Shown here piece by piece: positions 41,942 to 51,175 of a stretch of 64,000 bases of DNA. This stretch comes from JAIBJP01 sp035601195 (GTDB lineage: Bacteria; Actinomycetota; Thermoleophilia; Gaiellales; Gaiellaceae). Positions within the stretch are counted from its first letter, which is position 1. Each line of letters starts with the position of its first letter. Where the stretch lies: the NCBI GenBank assembly GCA_035601195.1, contig DATNOU010000095.1:5929-69928 (forward strand). Direction: 5' to 3'. Made by a program: the position numbers and the translations under genes. Below the pieces are notes generated by a model, which made no database searches, was not told the origin of the DNA, and was given only the letters and a program-made list of their open reading frames with translations.

Positions 41942-42295
41942 CTAGTTCCTATCGCGCAGGAAGAGCTGCTCGCCGGGGCGGATGCCGCGGCGGCCGGCCT
42001 CGCCGGCGGGGAGCTCGACGACGCCCTTGGCTCCCTTGCAGGCAGCCACCCTCCAGGGCGCCACGACGGGCGACACCTTCAGCACGTTGAGGTCGCGGTC
42101 GAGCCACACAGCGTCGATCGGGAAGCGCATGAAGAGCATGTGGATGGACGAAGCCGGGCGGAGGAAAAGACCTTCTCCACCAGGAAGCTCACGTCGTCCG
42201 AGAAGGCCCTTCAGACGTGTGAGCGGTGTCTCCGCCAGAAGACACCGCTCACATACCGGGCTGCCGTCCTGGCGCTCCAGGCGCAGCTCCTTCAT
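41942..42295 (-). CDS. DUF192 family protein
   Basis: A 117-residue protein with the DUF192 core: LTRLKGLLGRRELPGGEGLF, then SIHMLFMRFPIDAVWLDRD and VVELPAGEAGRRGI. The family is widespread, often secreted, and of unknown function. Here there is no signal peptide. C14 and C17 (VCERCL) near the N-terminus could bind metal. It follows the envelope protein gene with three bases between them, so they are probably cotranscribed. Confidence 0.9.
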   Translation of the reverse strand: MKELRLERQDGSPVCERCLLAETPLTRLKGLLGRRELPGGEGLFLRPASSIHMLFMRFPIDAVWLDRDLNVLKVSPVVAPWRVAACKGAKGVVELPAGEAGRRGIRPGEQLFLRDRN

Positions 42296-42298
42296 CGT

Positions 42299-43801
42299 CT
42301 AGTAGCCGACGTGGATGTGGTCGTAGTGGTCGGCCAGCGGGAACGACGGGCCGCCCAGCCCGAGCAGAGAGATGACCTGCTTCGGGCGGAGCCCCACGGG
42401 CAGGAGGAGGATGTTGCGCACCGCCCGCTCTGTGATGCTGCCGACCTGCTGATGGCCGAGGATCGACTCTCCGCCCAGCGCGGCAATGTCGACCGCGAGC
42501 CCGTACTTGTGGGCCGAGATGACGCCCGGGCGCGAGTACAGCCGGTGCCCGCTGTCGAGGCTCGACACAGTGATGGAGCCGTGTGCCTCCGCCATGTACA
42601 GCATCAGCACGAGGACGCGGACGTTGATCCGGTGGTTGGCGACGTCGTCGCGACCACCCGCGTAGATGCTGAGCCGCGAATCGTGCAGCACCCGCCGCTC
42701 GAGCGCCGGGGTCTGGGCCTTGAGGCCGCGAACGAGGCCACGCAGTCGGACGGCGCGGTTGTAGTTGGCAAGCGCTACCGAGCGGTCCGCGAAGGCGGTT
42801 CGTCCGCTGAAGGCCAGAACTGCCCTCCACTCATTCGCATTGGCGCGGAACGCGCGGAGCTGCGAAGCAAGGGAGCGAAGCTGCCTGAAGCTCGCCGGCC
42901 GGGAGCTCTTGTGCCCCTGCGCCCGGAGCACGCCGAGAACCAGCGCCCAGTCGACGTGACTTGCCCTTGACGCGCGCACAAGCTGCCGGGCAAACGCGGG
43001 GGCGAGCCGCTTCGCGGGCGGGGTCGGATCGCCGAGTTCCCGGTGGAGCCAGACGACGCCGTAGCCGCTCTCGTTGTCGAACTCGAGATCGGCGGGGGAA
43101 TCGTCCTCCGACGTCACGCCGACGTCGCTGTTGGACTGCGACTCGTCACCCGCATGCGCGGGGGAGCCGGGACCGGCCTCGGGCTCGTCGCTCTGATCGT
43201 CCGCGCCTGAGCCGTCGTCGCCTGCTGCGCCGGGATCGGAGGGCTCGCCGGAACCGGCGGAACCCGAACCGTCGCCGGTTGGCTCGCCGCTCTGCTCGTC
43301 TGCGGGCTGCTCTTCGGCCGGAGCCGCAGAACCGTCGTCCGCGGGCTCGCCGGACTGGTCGTCTCCGCTCGGCGCCGGCTCGAGAGCTGGGTCGGGCGCC
43401 TCGTCGGCGGGTGCCGGATCCTCGGCTTGGCCGTCCTCAGCGGCTGCGGGGTCGCTCGACTCCTCAGGCGCCGCCTCGGTGGACGTCGCTGCGGTGTCGG
43501 TCGTGTCCTCGAGCGCGCCTACGACGAGATCGCCCGCCCCGGCCGAGAAGGCCGCGCCGGCGAAGAAGAGCGTCGTGAACGCAAGGGTCGTGGCGAGGCG
43601 GCGCTTGCTGAAGCCGCGCTTGTTGAAGCCGCTCGCCTTTGCGCGCGTGGGCTTGTGGCCGTCCTCAACCGCCGTCGTGACGATCTCAGGCTCGGCGCCC
43701 GTGAGCGCGCTGTTCTTGCCGAGGGCCCAGAGGAGCCACCCGGCGATAGTGAAGAGAACGAGGCGGAGGACGAGCCGCCGCGAGGAATTCCTTTGTGGCA
43801 T
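42299..43801 (-). CDS. Membrane-anchored protein with M15/LAS-peptidase-like C-terminus
   Basis: A 500-residue protein. It has two hydrophobic segments near the N-terminus (LVLFTIAGWLLWALG and ATTLAFTTLFFAGAAFSAG), then about 170 residues of Asp/Glu/Ser/Gly/Pro-rich low complexity. The C-terminal domain has SGHRLYSRPGVISAHKYGLAVD and DHYDHIHVGY, the HxxxGxAxD and HxH pattern of LAS metallopeptidases that cut peptidoglycan. It probably acts in the cell envelope, reaching the wall through the acidic linker. The leader upstream contains the GGGGGATGAC-CTGCGTC elements. Confidence 0.75.
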   Translation of the reverse strand: MPQRNSSRRLVLRLVLFTIAGWLLWALGKNSALTGAEPEIVTTAVEDGHKPTRAKASGFNKRGFSKRRLATTLAFTTLFFAGAAFSAGAGDLVVGALEDTTDTAATSTEAAPEESSDPAAAEDGQAEDPAPADEAPDPALEPAPSGDDQSGEPADDGSAAPAEEQPADEQSGEPTGDGSGSAGSGEPSDPGAAGDDGSGADDQSDEPEAGPGSPAHAGDESQSNSDVGVTSEDDSPADLEFDNESGYGVVWLHRELGDPTPPAKRLAPAFARQLVRASRASHVDWALVLGVLRAQGHKSSRPASFRQLRSLASQLRAFRANANEWRAVLAFSGRTAFADRSVALANYNRAVRLRGLVRGLKAQTPALERRVLHDSRLSIYAGGRDDVANHRINVRVLVLMLYMAEAHGSITVSSLDSGHRLYSRPGVISAHKYGLAVDIAALGGESILGHQQVGSITERAVRNILLLPVGLRPKQVISLLGLGGPSFPLADHYDHIHVGY

Positions 43802-44217
43802 TGCCTTTGCTCCCGTATTCGGGCGCCGAGGCCGCCACTTCGGCGCGGATCAATTGCAAACAGTCCGTTTCCGCAGACGGACGTGACGCAGAGAAGCGGC
43901 GATTCGAACGCCGGTCATCCCCCAACAGGAGGGTTGAGGGTCAAATCTCCCCCAACAGGAGGGTTGGGGTTCGAATCCCTATGGAGGGGGATTCCTTGCG
44001 GTCCTGACTTGGACGATGCTCGGAGCAGTTTGTCGGAGTCGTTGCGCGGCGGAGCGGTCACGCCGAGTACAGGGAGGTCTCACGTCGTGACCATAGTCGC
44101 TTGCCATATCCAGTCGGCTTTCGACTGCCCGAGAAGTTTCACCTTCGACTCTGAATTTTCCGTTTCTCCGCGCGCTCCTAGGCGTGCCCGGGATGACGAA
44201 GGGAGGTGAATCCGCAA
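43802..44217. other. Divergent intergenic region before the Tad operon
   Basis: This 416-bp space separates the envelope protein from the Flp pilin. It holds the tandem 30-bp repeat (43918-43977), the minus-strand motif GGGGGATGAC (43923 to 43914) with CTGCGTC (43891 to 43885), and a small stem (GTCCGT / ACGGAC, near 43864-43883). It must contain promoters for both directions, but I cannot place them with confidence. No coding sequence is seen. Confidence 0.5.
43918..43977. repeat. Two tandem 30-bp repeats
   Basis: TCCCCCAACAGGAGGGTTG is repeated with a 30-bp period (43918-43947, 43948-43977); the second unit ends GGGGTTCGAATC. Each unit can fold into a short stem (CCCCAAC with GGTTGGGG-like sequence). 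The last part resembles a tRNA T-arm, but no D-arm or matching acceptor strand is present. Confidence 0.6.
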
Positions 44218-44397
44218 ATGAAGTACTACGGTTATCTCACTGAGCTGATCGCCGCGATTCGCCGGCATGAAGAGGGTCAGACCATGGCTGAGTACGGCGT
44301 GATCCTCGCCGTCATCACGGTCGCCATCATCGCCGCGCTCGTGCTGCTTGCCACCGGCATTCTCGACAACATCAACAACGTGGTGAGCGTCCTCTAG
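44218..44397 (+). CDS. flp: Flp/Fap-type pilin
   Basis: A 59-residue prepilin. A short basic leader (KYYGYLTELIAAIRRHEEG) is followed by the processing site and conserved QTMAEYGVILAVITVAII hydrophobic helix, with the glutamate and tyrosine of Flp pilins. The prepilin peptidase would cut after the glycine preceding QTMAEY. The ATG at 44218 has GGGAGGTGA at 44202-44210. It is the first gene of the Tad operon, with a 115-bp space before tadE in which a partial terminator could set pilin excess. Confidence 0.93.
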   Translation: MKYYGYLTELIAAIRRHEEGQTMAEYGVILAVITVAIIAALVLLATGILDNINNVVSVL

Positions 44398-44512
44398 CTA
44401 GACGCGCAACGCAGTTTGGCGAGGGGCGGGCTCTTCCAAGCGACGAAGAGCTCGCCCCTCACCAACAGAAGAACTAAGCAAGTCGACAGTAATCCCGAAG
44501 AGAAAAAGAGCA

Positions 44513-44920
44513 ATGGCTTTCAAAAAGTTTCGGCGAAAAAGAGAGCAGGGGCAGACGATGGCGGAGTTCACGCTGGTCCTCCCGGTGCTCGCGATCCTGC
44601 TCTTCGGAATCATCCAGTTCGGGATCGTTTTCAACAATTATCTCGCGGTCACGGACGCGGTCAGAGCCGGCGCCCGCCAGGCGGCGGTCGCCCGCTTCCT
44701 GCCCGCGGCCGACCGCGAGGCGAAGGTCGAGGAGAAGGTGCGAGCCTCGGCCGAGAATCTCGACCAGGACATCCTGGAAGTCAGCGTCGAGCCCTCGGAC
44801 GACTGGGAGCCCGGCTCGGACGTCACCGTCACGGCCACGTACGAGTACTCGATCAACCTGCTCGGAAAGGTCGTCAAGGACGGCCTGCTCACGAGCAAGA
44901 CGACGGAGCGTGTGGAATGA
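44513..44920 (+). CDS. tadE: TadE-like minor pilin/pseudopilin
   Basis: A 135-residue protein with basic leader KKFRRKREQG, then the prepilin-like QTMAEFTLVLPVLAILLFGI helix typical of TadE. The extracellular part is mostly strand and charged helix. It is thought to assist pilus assembly. Its stop overlaps the start of the next gene by four bases (ATGA). Confidence 0.9.
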   Translation: MAFKKFRRKREQGQTMAEFTLVLPVLAILLFGIIQFGIVFNNYLAVTDAVRAGARQAAVARFLPAADREAKVEEKVRASAENLDQDILEVSVEPSDDWEPGSDVTVTATYEYSINLLGKVVKDGLLTSKTTERVE

Positions 44921-45855
44921 CCAGGCACAAGCAGAACTGCGGCCAGGCATACGTCCTCACCGTCCTCTTCCTCGTGGTGCTGCTGGGCATGGCCGCAGCG
45001 GTGCTCGACGCCGGTTCCTGGTATCGCGCAGACCGCGCGCTGCAGGCCACCGTCGACGCAGCCGCATTGGCGGGTGCGCAGGCGCTCCCGGAGGATTCCG
45101 GTGAGGCTAGTGCGCTGGCCAATGAGTACGCCACCAAGAACGGCGGCGGCTCGATCGCTGTCTCCTTCGACTCAGAGGTCTTCGATGACGACACGATCAT
45201 CGTCGAGGGAAGTCGCCCCGCGCCTGGCTTCTTCGCCAAGGTCTTCGGGGTCGACTCTGTGACCGTGAATGCGCGTGCGAAGGCCCGCGCCGGTTTACCG
45301 GCGGCCGCCAAATGGGTCGCTCCGATCGTCGTCAACGAAAAACACGAGATGCTCCAGAACTGCCCGGACGACCCGCCGTGCAAGGGAGATACCAAGCTCG
45401 ACTACTACCACCTCAAGAACAAGGGTGAACAGAATGACGGCGCCGGCTCCTTCGGCTTCATCAACCTGACCGGCGACAACGGCGTGGGATCCAACGAGCT
45501 CGGCAAATGGATTTCGGAAGGCTTCGACCAGTTGCTCGAAGTGAACCAGGATTATCTCGTCTCAACGGGTAATCCCTTCAGCTCCACCAACATCAAGGGC
45601 GCCCTCGACGAGAAAGTGAAAGAGGGCGACATTCTCCTCTTCCCGGTATACGACACGCTCACGGGGGCGGGAAACAACGCGAAGTACCACATCGTCGGGT
45701 TCGCGGCGTTCGTCATCACGTCGATGGACCTGACGGGCAACAACGAGAAGTTTTACGGGCATTTCGTGAGTGTCACCTGGGAAGCAGTCCAGGCCGGCAC
45801 GGTGAGCTCGGCCCCTCCGAACTTCGGAGTGAAGAACGTCTCGCTGATCGATTAA
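44917..45855 (+). CDS. TadG-like protein (Flp pilus assembly, N-terminal TadG/TadE motif)
   Basis: A 312-residue protein. The N-terminus has QNCGQAYVLTVLFLVVLLGM, the TadG-like membrane helix, and the conserved RALQATVDAAALAGAQALP segment found in putative Flp pilus assembly TadE/G proteins. Two cysteines occur in NCPDDPPCKGD. The remainder is extracytoplasmic and lacks the VWA domain found in many TadG proteins. That domain is instead fused to TadB in this operon. Confidence 0.85.
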   Translation: MTRHKQNCGQAYVLTVLFLVVLLGMAAAVLDAGSWYRADRALQATVDAAALAGAQALPEDSGEASALANEYATKNGGGSIAVSFDSEVFDDDTIIVEGSRPAPGFFAKVFGVDSVTVNARAKARAGLPAAAKWVAPIVVNEKHEMLQNCPDDPPCKGDTKLDYYHLKNKGEQNDGAGSFGFINLTGDNGVGSNELGKWISEGFDQLLEVNQDYLVSTGNPFSSTNIKGALDEKVKEGDILLFPVYDTLTGAGNNAKYHIVGFAAFVITSMDLTGNNEKFYGHFVSVTWEAVQAGTVSSAPPNFGVKNVSLID

Positions 45856-45889
45856 CGGCAAGTAACCGAACTGAGAAAGACGTGGTGCA

Positions 45890-46672
45890 ATGACTTACCG
45901 CCTTCGTAATATCGCGATCGCCGCCGCGCTTGCCGTTCTCGCGGCCGTGATCGTCAGCTTCTACGTGAAGCAGCAGAAGCAGGACCTCCAGAGAGGCCAG
46001 ACGCTGACGGCTGTCTTCGTGGCCAAGGAGGACATTCCCGCCGGTACGCCGGGCTCCGAGATCGCGGGCAAGGTCGAGCGGGTCGAGGTGGCCAAGGACG
46101 CCGCGGCGCCCGGCGCGATCGTCGGGCCCGAAGACCTCGAAGGCAAGGTCTCCACAGAGCAGATCTATGCGAACGAGCAGGTCAGCCTGCTGCGCCTCGC
46201 GAATCCGACGGAGCAGGGGATCCGATCCAAGATTTCCGGCAACCTGCGGGCGATCCAGATCCCGGGAGACTCGAACCAGCTCCTGCTCGGGACAATCCAG
46301 ACGGGCGACCACGTGGACGTGATCGGCGCATGGAAGCTCCAAGGGGACGGGGACCAGAAGATCGCCCGCATGATCCTGCGCGACATCCTCGTGCTCGAGG
46401 CGCCTGGGACCACCGGGGACACGAACCGTCTCTCGTCCAGCAAGGGCGACAACGCGATCATGCTTGCGGTCACCGACGCACAGGCCCAGAAGCTGTTCTG
46501 GATCTTCACGAACGGCGAGTGGGCGCTCGGTCTCAGGCCCACCAAGGATCCTGCCGATAGTCCTGAAGGGCTCGAATGGTCGGGCACGGTGCTCGCCGAC
46601 GGGCTTACGAAGGAGCAGCTCCAGAAGCTTCTGTTCGACCCGTTCTCGGCTGAAAGGACGGGCTCGCCATGA
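45890..46672 (+). CDS. cpaB: CpaB/RcpC pilus assembly protein (SAF domain)
   Basis: A 260-residue protein with one N-terminal membrane anchor (IAIAAALAVLAAVIVSFYV). An SAF domain follows (TAVFVAKEDIPAGTPGSEIA, then QIYANEQVSLLRL) and the RcpC-like region with GDHVDVIGAWKL. CpaB is thought to bind the wall or gate the pilus. It overlaps the TadZ start by four bases. Confidence 0.9.
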   Translation: MTYRLRNIAIAAALAVLAAVIVSFYVKQQKQDLQRGQTLTAVFVAKEDIPAGTPGSEIAGKVERVEVAKDAAAPGAIVGPEDLEGKVSTEQIYANEQVSLLRLANPTEQGIRSKISGNLRAIQIPGDSNQLLLGTIQTGDHVDVIGAWKLQGDGDQKIARMILRDILVLEAPGTTGDTNRLSSSKGDNAIMLAVTDAQAQKLFWIFTNGEWALGLRPTKDPADSPEGLEWSGTVLADGLTKEQLQKLLFDPFSAERTGSP

Positions 46673-47856
46673 CGCTCGAGACACAAGTAACCACTCGCGA
46701 GAAGGTGCGCGTCTTCGTCACGGGCAGCTGTGACGGGCTCGCCGAGCTTCGCGACGCCCTGGAACGCCACGGCGAGGTCGAGATCGTGGGCTGGAGCGAC
46801 AGCGTCCTCGATTCCGCCTCGACGCTCACGGGCGGGCACCTGCAGGTCGTCCTCCACGGGACGCGCAGCTCCACGCTGCCGAGCGACGAGCTGGCGGCCA
46901 TCCGCGAGCACTCCCCGGCGCCTGTGATCCTCCTCGCGTCCGGCGAGTCGTCCGTCCTCCTGGACGAGGCGCTCGACGCCGACGTATCGGACGTCCTTCT
47001 CCTTCCCCAGATGACAGAGAACGTCATCTTCGCGATTCGGAAGGCGAGCCACTCCGGCCGCAAAGCCGGAGGGGGGCACGGCCGTCGAGGCCGCGTCGTG
47101 ACCGTGTTCTCACCAAAAGGCGGCACGGGCAAGACGGTCACTGCGACGAACCTGGCGTCGAGCTTCGCGAAGTATGAGGGCAAGAAGGCCCTTCTACTCG
47201 ACCTCGACCTCCAGTTCGGCGACGCCGCGATCATGCTCGGGATCGAGCCGGAGAAGACGATCTACGATCTGGTCGTCGCCCCCGGCGAGCTCGACTCCGA
47301 GAAGCTCGCGGGCTACACGACGCGCCATACGTCCGGCCTCGACATCCTTCCGGCGCCGTTGCGGCCGGAGGACGCCGAGCTCGTGACCGAGGCCAAGCTC
47401 GCCCGGCTTCTCGAAGTCGCCCGCGAGTCATACGACGTCATCGTTGTGGATACCTCGCCGTTCTTCCACGGCCCGATGCTCGCCACGCTCGACCGCACCG
47501 ACGAGCTCCTGCTCGTCTGCGGCCTCGACGTGCCCACGCTGAAAAACGTGCGCCTGAGCCTGCAAACGCTCGAGCTGCTCGCTTTCCCGTCCAACCGGAT
47601 TCGCGTCGTCCTGAACCGCGCGAACTCCAAGGTCGGGATGAAGCCGGGCGAAGTCGAAGGCGCCCTCGACGTGAAGGTTCGCTTCGAGCTGCCGAGCGAC
47701 GGCAAGGTGCCTCTCGCCGTCAACCGGGGCACGCCACTGGTTCTCGCCGATGACAAGGCCGACTTCTCCCGCTCCGTGCGGGCGATGGCCAAGGCCCTTC
47801 TCCCTGTGGAGGCGGTGAAGGCTGGGCAGAAGCGGAAGCTCTTCGGCCGGGCATAG
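46669..47856 (+). CDS. tadZ: TadZ/CpaE-like ParA-family ATPase
   Basis: A 395-residue protein. An atypical receiver-like N-terminal domain (about 1-130) precedes a MinD/ParA ATPase with deviant Walker A SPKGGTGKTVTATNLAS (K150-T156) and DTSPFFHG switch. TadZ localises the pilus machine to its site in the cell. It lies in the conserved position before tadA. Confidence 0.92.
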   Translation: MTLETQVTTREKVRVFVTGSCDGLAELRDALERHGEVEIVGWSDSVLDSASTLTGGHLQVVLHGTRSSTLPSDELAAIREHSPAPVILLASGESSVLLDEALDADVSDVLLLPQMTENVIFAIRKASHSGRKAGGGHGRRGRVVTVFSPKGGTGKTVTATNLASSFAKYEGKKALLLDLDLQFGDAAIMLGIEPEKTIYDLVVAPGELDSEKLAGYTTRHTSGLDILPAPLRPEDAELVTEAKLARLLEVARESYDVIVVDTSPFFHGPMLATLDRTDELLLVCGLDVPTLKNVRLSLQTLELLAFPSNRIRVVLNRANSKVGMKPGEVEGALDVKVRFELPSDGKVPLAVNRGTPLVLADDKADFSRSVRAMAKALLPVEAVKAGQKRKLFGRA

Positions 47857-47858
47857 CC

Positions 47859-49301
47859 ATGGGACTCCACGATCGCCTCAAAGGTGGGTCCGGGAACGGC
47901 GATGGGCTCGGGCCCGAGGAGATTCTCGGTCAGCGGGCCGAGCCCTCCGTCAGCGTGCAGGCCGAGCGCACAGCTGTCGATCCTTACGCGGAGCTCAAGA
48001 CCCGCGTCCATCACGCGTGCATCGCCAAGCTCGGACCCGAGCTCTTCGCGGCCGAAACGACCGGCGACCTCTCGGAGCGCGTTCTCCGGGCGGTTACCGA
48101 GCAGCTCGCCCTCGACCGGACGCCGCTGACCCGCGAAGAGCGGCGCCAGCTCGTCCGGGAGATCACAGACGACATCCTCGGCTACGGACCGCTCGAGCCG
48201 CTGCTCCGCGACGACTCCGTCACAGAAGTCATGGTCAACGGATCGGACCGGATCTACATCGAGCGGAACGGCAAGATCCAGCAGGCCGGCGTCACGTTCG
48301 TCGACGACGCGCACCTCCTGCGCATCATCGACAAGATCGTCTCGCAAGTCGGTCGCCGCATCGACGAGGCCTCTCCGATGGTGGACGCGCGCCTGCCAGA
48401 CGGCAGCCGCGTGAACGCGATCATCCCGCCGCTTTCGCTTCGCGGGCCGACGCTCACCATCCGGAAGTTCTCGCGCGACCCGTACACGATGGACGACCTG
48501 ATCAACTTCGGCACGCTGACGCCGAAGGCCGCGCACTTCCTGGCCGCCTGCGTGCAGGGCAAGCTGAACATGCTGATCTCGGGAGGTACGGGTACCGGTA
48601 AGACGACGACCCTGAACGCCCTCTCGGCCTACGTTCCCGGCGACGAGCGCATCGTTACGATCGAGGACGCAGCCGAGCTCCAGCTCCAGCAGGAGCACGT
48701 GATCACGCTGGAGGCCCGGCCCGCGAACATCGAGGGTCAGGGCGAGGTCAAGATCCGTGAGCTCGTCAGGAACGCACTGCGAATGCGTCCCGACCGGATC
48801 ATCGTGGGCGAGGTCCGCGGCCCGGAGACCCTGGACATGCTCCAGGCGATGAACACGGGCCACGAGGGTTCCCTGACGACGATCCACGCCAACGCTCCGC
48901 GCGACGCTCTCGCAAGGCTGGAAACGCTCGTCCTCACGGCCGGCGTCGACCTGCCTCTGCGCGCGATCCGCGAGCAGGTAGCGAGCGCGTTCGACATCCT
49001 CGTGCAGATCTCGCGCCTTGTTGACGGCTCGCGCCGCATCAGCCACGTCACCGAGGTCCTGCGCATGGAATCGGATGTCATCACGCTCCAAGACATCTTT
49101 CTCGCACGGCCTCCTGACGAGGAGGCGGCCTCGGCCCAGATCACACGGCTGCTCTCCCCTCTGTCCTGCACCGGCCTCAAGCCGCACTTCCTCGAGAAGA
49201 TGGCCGCGAACGGTGTCACCCTGCCGGCGACGTTCTTCCAGCAGGAGGACCCGAACTTCCGGCCGAGCTTCACCGCGGCGAGCTACGGCGGATTCAAGTG
49301 A
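47859..49301 (+). CDS. tadA: TadA/CpaF secretion ATPase
   Basis: A 480-residue GspE-superfamily ATPase. Walker A is ISGGTGTGKTTTLNAL (242-249), the Asp box is around TIEDAAELQLQQEHVI, Walker B is RPDRIIVGEVRGPETLDML, and the His box includes GHEGSLTTIHAN. It hydrolyses ATP to drive Flp pilus extension (and probably retraction). The stop overlaps the tadB start by four bases. Confidence 0.95.
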   Translation: MGLHDRLKGGSGNGDGLGPEEILGQRAEPSVSVQAERTAVDPYAELKTRVHHACIAKLGPELFAAETTGDLSERVLRAVTEQLALDRTPLTREERRQLVREITDDILGYGPLEPLLRDDSVTEVMVNGSDRIYIERNGKIQQAGVTFVDDAHLLRIIDKIVSQVGRRIDEASPMVDARLPDGSRVNAIIPPLSLRGPTLTIRKFSRDPYTMDDLINFGTLTPKAAHFLAACVQGKLNMLISGGTGTGKTTTLNALSAYVPGDERIVTIEDAAELQLQQEHVITLEARPANIEGQGEVKIRELVRNALRMRPDRIIVGEVRGPETLDMLQAMNTGHEGSLTTIHANAPRDALARLETLVLTAGVDLPLRAIREQVASAFDILVQISRLVDGSRRISHVTEVLRMESDVITLQDIFLARPPDEEAASAQITRLLSPLSCTGLKPHFLEKMAANGVTLPATFFQQEDPNFRPSFTAASYGGFK

Positions 49302-51169
49302 GACGGGTTGCCTGCGCAGTCCTGCTCGCGGCTCTTGTCCTCCCGGCGGCCGCTCTAGGCGCCGGGGAGGTCAAGCACGCCAATGCGACGAACTTTCCGC
49401 ACGTCGAGCTGACGGTCGTCGCGCCCTCGTCGACTCAGACCCCGCCGAAGATTCGGGAGAACGGCCGGCCCGTCGCCGGGCTCGAGGCCACGAACCTCGG
49501 CTCCTCGAAGAGCGTCGTGGTCTGTATCGACCGCTCACACTCCATGGCGGGACAGGCGATCGCAGACGCGACGAGCGGTGCCCGCGCCTTTCTCGCCGCG
49601 AAGTCTCCCTCCGATCGGATCTCGATCTGCGCCTTCGGCAGCGAAGCTGAATCGTTGACCCGGTTCTCGACGTCGACCATCGACTCCGACACCGTTCTCC
49701 GGACGATGTACGTGGACACGGTCAAGGGCACGGCGCTCTACGACGCAGTCGTTCAGTCCGCCCATCAGTTGGCCACGGAGCCGAGCGGGGCGCGGGTCCT
49801 CGTTCTGCTGTCTGACGGGGCGAACTTCTCCGAGGGCGGGGCCACGATCGACGGCGCCATCCGGGCTGCGAAGAACAACGGCGTCGCCGTCTACGCAATT
49901 GGCATCGAGGCCGGGGGTTTCAGGCCCGAACCGCTCCAGAGGCTCGCGGATGCGACCGACGGCAACTACTACGGAGCCGCCTCGACAGAGGCGCTCGCAG
50001 ACGTTTACACGTCGATCGCGGAGGACCTGCGCCGCACCTGGCAGCTCGACTACGTCACTTCGGCGCGGCCCGGCGATCTGCTCGACCTGGTCGTCAAGCT
50101 CCCCGGCGGCGGCCAGCTCACCGCTCACGTGACCGCCCCCGGGGACGCGCCCGCGGTGGCCGCCAAGCCCTCTCCGCTCCTGCCCGACTTCTTCTACACG
50201 AGTGACTGGGGTCTCCCGGTGCTCGCGGGTGTGGTCGCTCTGCTCGCGCTGATCGCGGCCGCGTTCGCGCTCGCATCGCCGAAGGGAACCTGGCTGCGCG
50301 GGCGGCTCGATCCCCACGTCGCGGCGACCCGGACGAAGGCCCTGAAGCGGGAGCGCGAAGGAAAGCGCTTCGCAATGTTCTCGGGTCTCTTCAAGGCAAC
50401 CGAGAGCGTCTTCGGCAACCTCAAGCAATGGAAGAAGATCGACACGCTGCTCCAGCGCGCCGACGTGCCTCTCAGAACGCCTGAGTTTGCCTACATCATG
50501 CTCGGCTTCGGCCTGCTCTTTGGGTTCTTCTCGGCCGCGTTGAACCCGCAGCTCTGGTTCATGGCCGTCAGCTTCGCCGTTGGGGCCTTCCTCCCGTACG
50601 CGTTCCTCTCCTACAAGGCGCGCAAGCGGCTGAAGACATTCGACGAGCAGCTTCCCGACATGCTCGTGACGATGGCCGCCTCCCTGAAGGCGGGCCACAG
50701 CTTCCGCCAGGGCGTCCAGAGCGTGGTGGACGAGGGGGTCGATCCGGCAGCCAAGGAGTTCACGCGCGTGCTCAACGAGACGCGGCTCGGGCGGCCCATG
50801 GACGACGCACTCGCCGAAATGGCGGCACGTGTCGGCTCGAAGAACTTCGAGTTCGTGATGAGCGCCGTGACAATCCAGCGCCAGGTCGGAGGCTCGCTCG
50901 CCGGGCTCTTCGACATGGTCGCCGACACCGTGCGCCAGCGGCAGCAGTTCCACCGCAAGATCCGCGGCCTCACGGCGATGGGACGCATGTCGGCGTACAC
51001 GCTGGTCGGCCTTCCGTTCTTCGTCGGGCTGGCGATCTATGTGATCAACCGCGAGTACATGAAGCCGCTTCTCACGACTTCCACCGGCCACAAGCTGATC
51101 ATCCTGATGTTCGTGATGATGACGATCGGCTCGCTAATGCTGAAGAAGATCGTCTCGTTCAAAGGCTAG
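49298..51169 (+). CDS. tadB: TadB with N-terminal secreted VWA domain (fusion)
   Basis: A 623-residue protein of unusual build. A signal peptide (VACAVLLAALVLPAAALG) is followed by an extracytoplasmic VWA domain with an intact MIDAS (VVCIDRSHSMAG, D78-S80-S82; LLSDGANFSEGG). A membrane segment near 298-320 leads into the TadB region with a T2SSF domain (LPDMLVTMAASLKAGHSFRQ, RLGRPMDDALAEMAARVGS, VTIQRQVGGSLAGLF). Ordinary TadB is about 300 residues and lacks VWA. The fusion could let a metal-dependent adhesion or assembly domain be tied to the inner-membrane platform. Confidence 0.9.
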   Translation: MRRVACAVLLAALVLPAAALGAGEVKHANATNFPHVELTVVAPSSTQTPPKIRENGRPVAGLEATNLGSSKSVVVCIDRSHSMAGQAIADATSGARAFLAAKSPSDRISICAFGSEAESLTRFSTSTIDSDTVLRTMYVDTVKGTALYDAVVQSAHQLATEPSGARVLVLLSDGANFSEGGATIDGAIRAAKNNGVAVYAIGIEAGGFRPEPLQRLADATDGNYYGAASTEALADVYTSIAEDLRRTWQLDYVTSARPGDLLDLVVKLPGGGQLTAHVTAPGDAPAVAAKPSPLLPDFFYTSDWGLPVLAGVVALLALIAAAFALASPKGTWLRGRLDPHVAATRTKALKREREGKRFAMFSGLFKATESVFGNLKQWKKIDTLLQRADVPLRTPEFAYIMLGFGLLFGFFSAALNPQLWFMAVSFAVGAFLPYAFLSYKARKRLKTFDEQLPDMLVTMAASLKAGHSFRQGVQSVVDEGVDPAAKEFTRVLNETRLGRPMDDALAEMAARVGSKNFEFVMSAVTIQRQVGGSLAGLFDMVADTVRQRQQFHRKIRGLTAMGRMSAYTLVGLPFFVGLAIYVINREYMKPLLTTSTGHKLIILMFVMMTIGSLMLKKIVSFKG

Positions 51170-51175
51170 GAGCTC

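Noticed and set aside
43918..43991. Possible tRNA gene: T-arm-like GGGGTTCGAATCCCT with flanking TCCCCC and GGGGGA
   Set aside because: No D-arm or anticodon arm can be drawn and the acceptor strands mismatch; the sequence is better explained as a tandem 30-bp repeat.
49535..51091. A 518-codon frame antisense to the VWA-TadB gene
   Set aside because: It is rich in His, Arg, Glu and Gly with no domain, as expected of an antisense frame; the plus strand has intact VWA and T2SSF motifs.
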